In this document: positions 19,629 to 27,330 of the stretch, one piece after another | How the letters are laid out: every line of letters starts with the position of its first letter | Position numbering within the stretch: position 1 is the stretch's first letter | DNA from: Balneolaceae bacterium | Lineage (GTDB): Bacteria; Bacteroidota; Rhodothermia; Balneolales; Balneolaceae | Direction of reading: 5' to 3' | Assembly (NCBI GenBank): GCA_021767245.1 | Contig: JAASTO010000003.1 | Coordinates: forward strand, 1-32,600 | DNA: 32,600 nt | Translations under genes and position numbers: made by a program | Notes under the pieces: model-generated | Seen by the model: only the letters and a program-made list of their open reading frames with translations | Told to the model about the DNA's origin: nothing | Database searches by the model: none

Positions 19629-21257
19629 ATGTACGTGAATCTTAACCGATTGTTATATCACATATTGGTGTTAGCTGTGTTTTTTGGAATATGGTCGTGT
19701 GCAACACCAATGGCACCAACCGGTGGGCCTCAGGATAAGGCCGGTCCTGTGGTTGAAAACACCATTCCTGAAAGTGGTACCGTAAATTTTGAGGGCAGAA
19801 CCTTTGAGTTTTATTTTGATGAATTTGTGAACCGAAGCAATGTACTCAATGCCATTACGGTGGAACCGGATCTTGGGATCAGCTATGATATATCCTGGAA
19901 GCGAAAAATGATGAGCATTGAATTCGAGGATGACTTCCCGGATTCTACAACGGTGATCATCAAGCTGGGGACGGACATCACAGATACCCGAAATAACAAA
20001 ATGTCTAAACCGGTCACCTTAGCTATTTCAACAGGTGATGAAATTGATAGCGGACAGATCACGGGTAGAATTCGTTTGGCTGAAACCGGAGAATCGGCTC
20101 CGGATAAAAAAGTACTACTCTACCGTCAACCGTTTGATCTGACAAAACGAGCCACCTATCAGGCACAGACCGACACCGGTGGGGTCTTTAATTTTTCATA
20201 TCTGTCAGAAGGCACCTACAAAGCATTGATCGTAGACGACCGAAATCGCAATAAGATCTGGGACAGGGAGAATGAGAGTGCCTATCCATTCTATGAAGAA
20301 AGCATTCAACTCCCTAAATCCGGATCTGATATCCTTGATGTGGTATATACGGCTCAGCCTGATACCATAAAACCCATTTTGCAGGGAGTGGGGCTTTTTT
20401 CACAAAACAGAATGAGGTTACGCTTCAGTGAAAATATCACCACCCAAAAGGATGTTAGGTTCACCATTACGGACAGCCTCGAAAATAATTATACCACCGC
20501 CTATCCATTGTATATTTCTGAGGAAGAGCCTTTTGTCTTGTTTGCTCAGAGTAAAGATCCTTTGCTGGAGAATAATAGCTACAAAATAGACCCATCGGGT
20601 GTAACGGATAATGCAGGTAACGTGCCTCCGGAAGACCTTTTTGAATTTACAGGGACTTCACAGGAGGATACCACTCAGCAACGTATCATCGGCCGTGATC
20701 TGGAAGCAGACCTTTTGGTTAATGATTCACTGACCATTGTTTACGCGGCTCCCATTTTCGAACCTGAGATCGTTGATTCGCTGGTTGTGATAGAGGGCGA
20801 TATCGATTTTGATGATTGGCCTGAAATTATGGTTCAAAACAACAGGTTGATCATTGGCCCTCAGGAAAACTGGATCGAAGGGGTGGATTATCAGTTTCTG
20901 GCTTGGAATCCCATGACACAGAGAAGGCAGCTATTTGAACCGAATATCTGGGATTCAACTGAGTATGGAGAGATCGATATCCAAATACTTGATGCCGATT
21001 CAACTCATCAGCATGTTGTCAGTTTGAAGGGTCCTTCAGGAAGGGAGATCAAAAAAATTGAATTTAATAGACAACAGACCATAACTGATCTGCCTCCTGT
21101 AAAATATACCATCACGGTTTTCAGGGATGAGAATAAGGATGGAAAATGGAACAGAGGGCAGGCTGATCCCTATCAGTCGCCCGAAAAATATTACATTCAA
21201 CAAAACCTGAATGTGCAGTCAGGATTTACATCAGAAGTACAAATTACGTTTAATTAG
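19629..21257 (+). CDS. Ig-like-domain (Big_5-type) lipoprotein
   Basis: 542 aa; WSCATPMAPTGGPQDKAGPVVENTIPESGTVNFEGRTFEFYFDEFV is characteristic of this family. Confidence 0.8.
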   Translation: MYVNLNRLLYHILVLAVFFGIWSCATPMAPTGGPQDKAGPVVENTIPESGTVNFEGRTFEFYFDEFVNRSNVLNAITVEPDLGISYDISWKRKMMSIEFEDDFPDSTTVIIKLGTDITDTRNNKMSKPVTLAISTGDEIDSGQITGRIRLAETGESAPDKKVLLYRQPFDLTKRATYQAQTDTGGVFNFSYLSEGTYKALIVDDRNRNKIWDRENESAYPFYEESIQLPKSGSDILDVVYTAQPDTIKPILQGVGLFSQNRMRLRFSENITTQKDVRFTITDSLENNYTTAYPLYISEEEPFVLFAQSKDPLLENNSYKIDPSGVTDNAGNVPPEDLFEFTGTSQEDTTQQRIIGRDLEADLLVNDSLTIVYAAPIFEPEIVDSLVVIEGDIDFDDWPEIMVQNNRLIIGPQENWIEGVDYQFLAWNPMTQRRQLFEPNIWDSTEYGEIDIQILDADSTHQHVVSLKGPSGREIKKIEFNRQQTITDLPPVKYTITVFRDENKDGKWNRGQADPYQSPEKYYIQQNLNVQSGFTSEVQITFN

Positions 21258-21263
21258 ATCAGT

Positions 21264-22151
21264 ATGAGTGACTTTTTTGATCAATACATAGATCCGTCTT
21301 TTCACATTCCGTTACTGGTAGGCGTGATCATATTGCTGACCATTATCATTGCGTCGGTTACCACACGTATCATCAATTTGATGATCAAGCGAACCAAGGC
21401 TGCCGATGATAACGAGGATGTGACCAATCTGGTCTTTTTCAAGAGGTCGGTCATTGTTCTGATCTATACGACCGGTATCAGTTTTGCCATTTACATGATC
21501 CCTCAGCTTCGAGTGATCGCAGCCTCTTTGCTTGCCGGTGCTGGTCTGTTGGCTGTGGCCGTAGGTTTTGCCTCGCAGGCTGCTTTATCGAATGTAATCG
21601 GTGGGTTGTTTATAGTGATATTTAAACCTTACAAGATCGGTGACCGTATTTTGGTCAGAACAGACCTTACGGGAGTCGTTGAAGACATTAATCTTCGTCA
21701 TACAGTGATCCGTAACTTCGAAAATAAACGCATTATCATTCCTAACTCTGTTATCAGTAATGAGGTTGTGATCAACTCAAATTATGAAGACAGTCAGATC
21801 TGTAAGTTCATAGATCTGGGTATCAGCTACGATTCGGATATTGACTTGGCCAAAGAGATCATGAGGGATGAGGTTGAAAAACACCCGCTTTCGGTGGATG
21901 TGCGCACGGAAGAACAAATTGAAGGAGGAGAACCCAGGGTTCCGGTTAGGGTAATTCTGATGGGGGAGTCATCGGTAAATCTGCGAGCTTGGAGTTGGGC
22001 CAATAATCCCCCCGATGCCTTTGTTATGGAATGCGACCTGCTTGAGAGTATTAAAAAACGCTTTGACAGAGAAGGAATTGAGATACCTTATCCACACCGA
22101 ACACTGGTGTATAAAGAACCCAAAAATAAGGACTCAGGGCCCGCTCTCTGA
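21264..22151 (+). CDS. MscS-family mechanosensitive channel
   Basis: 295 aa; TM3-like SLLAGAGLLAVAVGFASQAALSNVIGGLFIVIFKPYKIGDRI and beta-domain RNFENKRIIIPNSVISNEVVIN. Confidence 0.94.
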   Translation: MSDFFDQYIDPSFHIPLLVGVIILLTIIIASVTTRIINLMIKRTKAADDNEDVTNLVFFKRSVIVLIYTTGISFAIYMIPQLRVIAASLLAGAGLLAVAVGFASQAALSNVIGGLFIVIFKPYKIGDRILVRTDLTGVVEDINLRHTVIRNFENKRIIIPNSVISNEVVINSNYEDSQICKFIDLGISYDSDIDLAKEIMRDEVEKHPLSVDVRTEEQIEGGEPRVPVRVILMGESSVNLRAWSWANNPPDAFVMECDLLESIKKRFDREGIEIPYPHRTLVYKEPKNKDSGPAL

Positions 22152-22215
22152 TCTGCTGCCGGGTTTAATAAACAACGTAAACAAGCATCGAAAATCCCTA
22201 AACAAATCGTTATCT

Positions 22216-22233
22216 TTTGGAACCGCTTCCAAA
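22216..22233. promoter_or_regulatory. Candidate operator or 5'UTR hairpin upstream of the B12 mutase gene
   Basis: Perfect inverted repeat TTTGGAA-ccgc-TTCCAAA, 18 nt before the ATG at 22251 and adjacent to TATCTTTTG. Confidence 0.45.
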
Positions 22234-22250
22234 CATCAAGAAATTAAGTT

Positions 22251-25200
22251 ATGTCAGTAGAAACGAAGTCTAAGTCATCAAAGAAGAACACAACCGAAGA
22301 AAACGGAACGCTGAATCCACAGCCGTATCAATCCACGAACAAGATCCGTTTTGTAACGGCCGCCAGTTTATTTGATGGTCATGATGCCAGTATCAACATC
22401 ATGCGTCGCATTCTGCAAAGCAGCGGGGCAGAAGTTATACATCTGGGGCATAACCGATCTGTGCACGAGATCGTGAATTGTGCGATACAGGAAGATGCAC
22501 AGGGTATTGCTATCAGCTCGTATCAGGGTGGTCACGTTGAGTACTTCAAATATATGATCGAGCTTCTTGAAGAAAATGGAGCCGGACATATCAAAGTATT
22601 TGGTGGCGGTGGCGGTGTGATCGTGCCGGAAGAAATTGAAGACCTGCACAAAGCCGGAGTAGCCCGCATTTTCTCAGTGGAAGATGGGAGTAAGATGGGA
22701 CTTCAAGGCATGATCAACTTTATGCTGGAAGCCTGCGACTTCGACCCGATCGAGGTAAATAAGCCGGACATGAAGAAAGTGCTGAAGCGGGAAAATGGTC
22801 AGCTTGCAAGAGCTCTGACCGCCATTGAAAATGATCATACAGATGTTTTGACCTATAAGGATGGTAAACTGATCGATGCTAAGGATAAGATTATTGAGGT
22901 CAGCGAAAAGACCATTCCATTAATCGGGATCACGGGAACCGGGGGAGCCGGAAAGAGTTCATTGACCGATGAGATCGTACGCCGATTTTTGACAGAATTT
23001 GAAGACCTGTCCATAGGAATCATTTCAGTGGACCCCTCAAAGGTAAAAACAGGTGGTGCCTTGCTGGGTGATCGTATTCGAATGAACAGCATTGATACCG
23101 ACCGTGTATTTATGCGAAGTATGGCAACCCGAGCCTCCAACCGTTCCACAAGTAAGGGCTTATTGGGAGCCATCGAACTGTACAAGGTTGCCGGTTTTGA
23201 TCTTATTATCGTGGAAACGTCCGGAATTGGTCAGAGCGGTACAGAGATTGTGGAATACACGGATATCCCGATCTATGTGATGACGAGCGAATATGGAGCT
23301 GCCACTCAGCTTGAAAAGATCAATATGCTGGATCTTGCGGAATTAGTAGTATTGAATAAATTTGAGAAAAAAGGTTCTCTCGATGCCCTTCGTGACATCA
23401 GAAAGCAAATGATCCGTAACTCCGGCAGATGGCATGCCAAGCAGGAAGATATGCCGGTGTACCCAACCATAGCTGCTCAGTTCAATGATGAAGGGGTAAA
23501 CCGCTTGTTCAAAGCTATTGTGGATCATATCAACGACCGTTATGAGATGGGCTGGGAAACCAAGATCTATACAAATCCACATCCTGCAGAAGACATTCAG
23601 GCACAGGCTATCATTCCGGGAAAACGGGTTCGATATCTTTCAGAGATCTCTGAAACTGTACGTGACTATCACGAATGGGTGGATGAGCAGGTAGATGTAG
23701 CTTCCAAGCTGGATCAGGTATCAGGTACCATCGATCAGCTGGAGAACTGGAATCCTGATGAGAAAGAAGTTATGAAAGATAACCTGGCCAAAATGCGCGA
23801 GCACTGGCTGGCAAAACTGGATGTGCTTCCAAAGCGGATCATCGAGGGGTGGGATGAGCTGTTTGAACAATATCAGCAGGAGTATTTTGAGGTTAAGATC
23901 CGTAATAAGTCCTTCAAAAATAAGTTATACCGTGAATCACTCAGTGGATTGATGATACCACGCGTGGCTCTTCCTAAAACGAAGAACAAAGGCGAGCAGC
24001 TTAAATTTGCCCTGAAGGAAAACCTGCCGGGTTATTTTCCCTACACAGCCGGGGTGTTTCCATTTAAACGGGAAGGAGAAGACCCAACCCGAATGTTTGC
24101 CGGTGAAGGGACTCCGGAGCGGACCAATAAACGGTTTCACTATGTAAGTGAAGGAATGCCGGCAGCCCGACTTTCCACCGCATTTGACTCGGTAACGTTA
24201 TACGGTGAAGACCCGGGTTATCGCCCTGATATTTATGGCAAGATCGGTAACTCCGGTGTGAGTATTTGTACGCTGGATGATATGAAGAAACTATATTCTG
24301 GATTTGAGTTGACCTCACCAAAAACATCGGTTTCCATGACCATCAATGGTCCGGCGCCGATGATACTGGCTATGTTCATGAACACGGCTATTGATCAGGA
24401 AGTTGAACGCTACCTGAAAGAAAACGGAAAATGGGAACAGGCTCAGAAAAAGATCAAAAAATATTTCAAAGACAGGGGGGTAAAAGCGCCAGAATATGGT
24501 ATTGAGATACCCGCCGGAAGTGATGGATTTGGACTTGGTCTGCTGGGGATAACCGGAGATGAACTGGTTGATCAGGAAACCTATGATAAGATCAAGGAAG
24601 ATACACTAAATGTAGTTCGGGGAACCGTTCAGGCCGATATACTGAAGGAAGATCAGGCTCAGAATACCTGTATCTTCTCCACTGAATTTGCCCTGAAAAT
24701 GATGGGAGATATTCAGACCTACTTCACTGAGCATAAGGTCAGAAACTATTACTCAGTGTCAATTTCAGGGTATCACATAGCGGAAGCCGGTGCAAACCCG
24801 ATCACACAGGCTGCTTTTACCTTAGCTAATGGGTTTACCTTTGTGGAATATTATCTGGCACGTGGACTGGAAGTGGATGATTTTGCCCATAATCTGTCGT
24901 TCTTTTTCAGTAACGGACTGGATCCGGAATATGCGGTCATTGGCCGGGTAGCCCGAAGAATCTGGGCGGTTGCCATGAAAAATAAATATGAAGCCAATGA
25001 TCGATCTCAAAAGCTGAAGTATCACATTCAAACCAGTGGCCGTTCGCTGCATGCACAAGAGATCCAATTCAATGATATCCGTACCACCTTACAAGCGCTT
25101 CTGGCGATCTATGATAACTGTAACTCGCTGCATACCAATGCCTATGATGAGGCGATCACTACGCCGACTGAAGAATCGGTCCGTCGAGCTCTCGCCATTC

Positions 25201-25721
25201 AGATGATCATAAACAAAGAGCTGGGAACCGCTAAAAATGAGAATATTAATCAGGGGTCTTACTTTATAGAAGAACTCACTGATCTGGTTGAAGAGGCTAT
25301 CCTGACTGAATTTGATCGTATTACTGAACGTGGTGGGGTGCTTGGAGCCATGGAAAATATGTACCAGCGTGGCAAGATCCAGGATGAGTCGCTTTATTAT
25401 GAATCCAAGAAACATTCCGGGGAACTTCCAATTATTGGAGTGAATACCTTCCAGAAAGAAGAGGGAGGTGAGGAAGAAGAGAAAGAGATCGAGCTTATTC
25501 GTTCAACCGAAGAAGAAAAACGACAGCAGATCGAAAACCTGGAAGCATTCTGGAAACGAAACGAAAAAGAGGCAGAACTGGCGATCGAAAGACTTAAGGA
25601 AGTAGCCCGTAACAAAGGTAATTTGTTCGAGGAGCTGATGGAAACCGTTAAGGTAGCCTCACTGGGACAGATCTCCCATGCACTCTATGAAGTTGGTGGG
25701 CAATACCGGCGTAATATGTGA
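22251..25721 (+). CDS. icmF: Fused isobutyryl-CoA mutase (B12-binding, MeaB-like GTPase and mutase domains)
   Basis: 1156 aa; B12 domain [33 protein letters not shown]-loop [16 protein letters not shown]; mutase [24 protein letters not shown] and [25 protein letters not shown]. Confidence 0.95.
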   Translation: MSVETKSKSSKKNTTEENGTLNPQPYQSTNKIRFVTAASLFDGHDASINIMRRILQSSGAEVIHLGHNRSVHEIVNCAIQEDAQGIAISSYQGGHVEYFKYMIELLEENGAGHIKVFGGGGGVIVPEEIEDLHKAGVARIFSVEDGSKMGLQGMINFMLEACDFDPIEVNKPDMKKVLKRENGQLARALTAIENDHTDVLTYKDGKLIDAKDKIIEVSEKTIPLIGITGTGGAGKSSLTDEIVRRFLTEFEDLSIGIISVDPSKVKTGGALLGDRIRMNSIDTDRVFMRSMATRASNRSTSKGLLGAIELYKVAGFDLIIVETSGIGQSGTEIVEYTDIPIYVMTSEYGAATQLEKINMLDLAELVVLNKFEKKGSLDALRDIRKQMIRNSGRWHAKQEDMPVYPTIAAQFNDEGVNRLFKAIVDHINDRYEMGWETKIYTNPHPAEDIQAQAIIPGKRVRYLSEISETVRDYHEWVDEQVDVASKLDQVSGTIDQLENWNPDEKEVMKDNLAKMREHWLAKLDVLPKRIIEGWDELFEQYQQEYFEVKIRNKSFKNKLYRESLSGLMIPRVALPKTKNKGEQLKFALKENLPGYFPYTAGVFPFKREGEDPTRMFAGEGTPERTNKRFHYVSEGMPAARLSTAFDSVTLYGEDPGYRPDIYGKIGNSGVSICTLDDMKKLYSGFELTSPKTSVSMTINGPAPMILAMFMNTAIDQEVERYLKENGKWEQAQKKIKKYFKDRGVKAPEYGIEIPAGSDGFGLGLLGITGDELVDQETYDKIKEDTLNVVRGTVQADILKEDQAQNTCIFSTEFALKMMGDIQTYFTEHKVRNYYSVSISGYHIAEAGANPITQAAFTLANGFTFVEYYLARGLEVDDFAHNLSFFFSNGLDPEYAVIGRVARRIWAVAMKNKYEANDRSQKLKYHIQTSGRSLHAQEIQFNDIRTTLQALLAIYDNCNSLHTNAYDEAITTPTEESVRRALAIQMIINKELGTAKNENINQGSYFIEELTDLVEEAILTEFDRITERGGVLGAMENMYQRGKIQDESLYYESKKHSGELPIIGVNTFQKEEGGEEEEKEIELIRSTEEEKRQQIENLEAFWKRNEKEAELAIERLKEVARNKGNLFEELMETVKVASLGQISHALYEVGGQYRRNM

Positions 25722-25739
25722 TGTCAGCTTACATAAGAT

Positions 25740-25943
25740 CTTTTCAGTCTTGAGCGAAGCGGAGACTGAAAAGTTCATACTTAGGAAGTCACTGACTTCC
25801 AATACGGGCTTTGGGTTTGCTTTTGATACAAATCTATAATGCAAGTCAGAGACTTGCTAGAGTTGAGCTCTTAAGTCAGCGCTCGGTAGGTTTTGAATAT
25901 AGAATAATATTATTGAGGCTCGCTTTAAGACTTAAGAGATCTA
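25740..25943. repeat. Composite palindrome repeat, copy B (p1-p2-p3-p4, complete)
   Basis: p1 25740-25773 CTTTTCAGTCT-tgagcgaagcgg-AGACTGAAAAG; p2 25784-25800 GGAAGTC-ACT-GACTTCC; p3 25841-25857 GCAAGTC-AGA-GACTTGC; p4 25868-25938 CTCTTAAGTC...GACTTAAGAG. Confidence 0.92.
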
Positions 25944-25977
25944 AGTGAGATCTAGGGGTAACCAAAAGTAATTCTAT

Positions 25978-26529
25978 TCAAATCAATAACTCATCAATTT
26001 CCAACAGCCCGGTTTTATCGATATACCATTGAGCACTACTGTATGGATAATCTTGTGGTCTTTTGCAGAAACCAGCCTTTACAGGATTGTAATGAGTGTA
26101 TTTCATTTTCTGAGAATAGAATAAATTGTTTTTGATTTCCATAGGCCGATTATCCTGACGCCAGAACTGGTACTTGGTGTTATTTGAGTTTTTACTTCCA
26201 GCTTTTCTGAACATCCACAGCATCCATTTTCTTCTGCTTTCTTTTGTATTTGATTGGAGGTCATTCAAAATTGAATAGGCAGTAAATTTTTTAAAATCTC
26301 GTAGTATATCCGAAAGATTAAAACCTTCTCTTGCACTAACAATCAAATGGATGTGATTAGACATTAAACACCAACCGTGAATTTTTAAGCCTTTGTTGGC
26401 TTGGCAGTATGCTAAACTGCCTACAATGATATCTTTATAGGCTTTTCTTGTAAACACATCAATCCAATCTACTACTGCAAAAGTGATGAAATGAGCTTGC
26501 TGGTGATTATATATTTTAAACCCCGTCAT
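25978..26529 (-). CDS. REP-associated tyrosine transposase (RAYT-like, Y1_Tnp / HUH family)
   Basis: 183 aa; HUH motif MSNHIHLIV and C-terminal KYTHYNPVKAGFCKRPQDYPYSSA (catalytic Tyr region and YSSA typical of RAYTs). No TnpB partner; flanked on both sides by palindromic repeats. Confidence 0.9.
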   Translation of the reverse strand: MTGFKIYNHQQAHFITFAVVDWIDVFTRKAYKDIIVGSLAYCQANKGLKIHGWCLMSNHIHLIVSAREGFNLSDILRDFKKFTAYSILNDLQSNTKESRRKWMLWMFRKAGSKNSNNTKYQFWRQDNRPMEIKNNLFYSQKMKYTHYNPVKAGFCKRPQDYPYSSAQWYIDKTGLLEIDELLI

Positions 26530-26555
26530 AATTAAATATAAAATGTGGTAGGCTT

Positions 26556-26662
26556 AATGCAAGTCAGAGACTTGCTAAAGATCTACTCTTAAGTCAGCGC
26601 TCGGTAGGTTTTTGGATATCGAATAAAACTTTTTTGGCTCGCTGTAAGACTTAAGAGATCTA
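26556..26662. repeat. Composite palindrome repeat, copy C (p3-p4 only)
   Basis: p3 26559-26575 GCAAGTC-AGA-GACTTGC; p4 26586-26657 CTCTTAAGTC...GACTTAAGAG. Direct repeat of the p3-p4 half of copy B (25837-25943). Confidence 0.92.
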
Positions 26663-26711
26663 TGACCTATACATTTTTTTGTTTTCTATTCCTTTACAAC
26701 CACAATAGGAT

Positions 26712-26917
26712 CTTTTCAGTCTTGAGCGAAGCGGAGACTGAAAAGTTTATGCTCAGGAAGTCTCAGACTTCCAATACGCGCTTTGGTTTTTCTTAAGTCC
26801 AATTGCTGTTTGCCTTAATTCAAGTCACTGACTTGCTAGAAAGGAACTCTTAAGTCAGCGCTCGGTAGACACTGGATATCAGATAAGACTTTTTTGGCTC
26901 GCTTTAAGACTTAAGAG
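26712..26917. repeat. Composite palindrome repeat, copy D (p1-p2-p3-p4, complete)
   Basis: p1 26712-26745 identical to copy B; p2 26756-26772 GGAAGTC-TCA-GACTTCC; p3 26821-26835 CAAGTC-ACT-GACTTG; p4 26847-26917 CTCTTAAGTC...GACTTAAGAG. Confidence 0.92.
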
Positions 26918-27330
26918 ATAGAAGAGAAGTAGAAAGATATTTTCGGGCTCTTCATATCATCTTTATATACGAAAAAATAAGAGTGGCTAAGCATTTCGTA
27001 AGATCATTTTTGGGACTGATGAATAATGTAAAACTACCTGAGAAAATTCTTTTCTTATCTGCCATTTCACATGATCCTACCTTTAAATCGTATATACAGG
27101 GCGAATTTTCTTAACAAAACAGTAACGATTTGTTGAAACCAAATAAATTGCTTTATACGGCATAAAAGGGCTTTTTTCGGTTAGAAAAGCGGTTCCATGC
27201 CTCTTGTATATACATTGTAAATATTGATATTCCGCGGGGCTGATGGTAATGTCGCAGGAGCTGAGATGATCACAGTTGTATAGGTGTCCTCTCAGGTACA
27301 AATGAACGAACACGACTAAAATAATCAGAT

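Larger units (their letters stand above)
25740..26917. mobile_element. RAYT locus with flanking REP-like composite repeats
   Basis: Order B(p1p2p3p4) - RAYT(minus) - C(p3p4) - D(p1p2p3p4); all repeats in the same orientation. Confidence 0.7.

Noticed and set aside
22151-22250. Cobalamin riboswitch upstream of the B12 mutase
   Set aside because: The gap is only about 100 nt and lacks a recognisable B12-box; only a short palindrome is visible.
25740-25773. p1 hairpin as a standard intrinsic terminator of icmF
   Set aside because: No T-run follows the stem on either strand, and the same hairpin recurs at other sites as part of a composite repeat.
25936-25954. GAGATCTA 8-bp direct repeat after copy B as a target-site duplication
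   Set aside because: The two copies are only 11 nt apart on the same side of the element, so they do not bracket an insertion.
25978-26529. Complete IS200/IS605 insertion sequence with TnpB
   Set aside because: No TnpB/IscB ORF nearby and no clear single left/right end pair; protein motifs and flanking repeats fit RAYT better.
25740-26917. CRISPR array
   Set aside because: The palindromes are of four different types with irregular spacing, no uniform direct repeat/spacer units and no cas genes.
27083-27313. 76-aa minus-strand ORF in the leader of the glycan locus
   Set aside because: No family-like sequence, irregular composition and no visible RBS.
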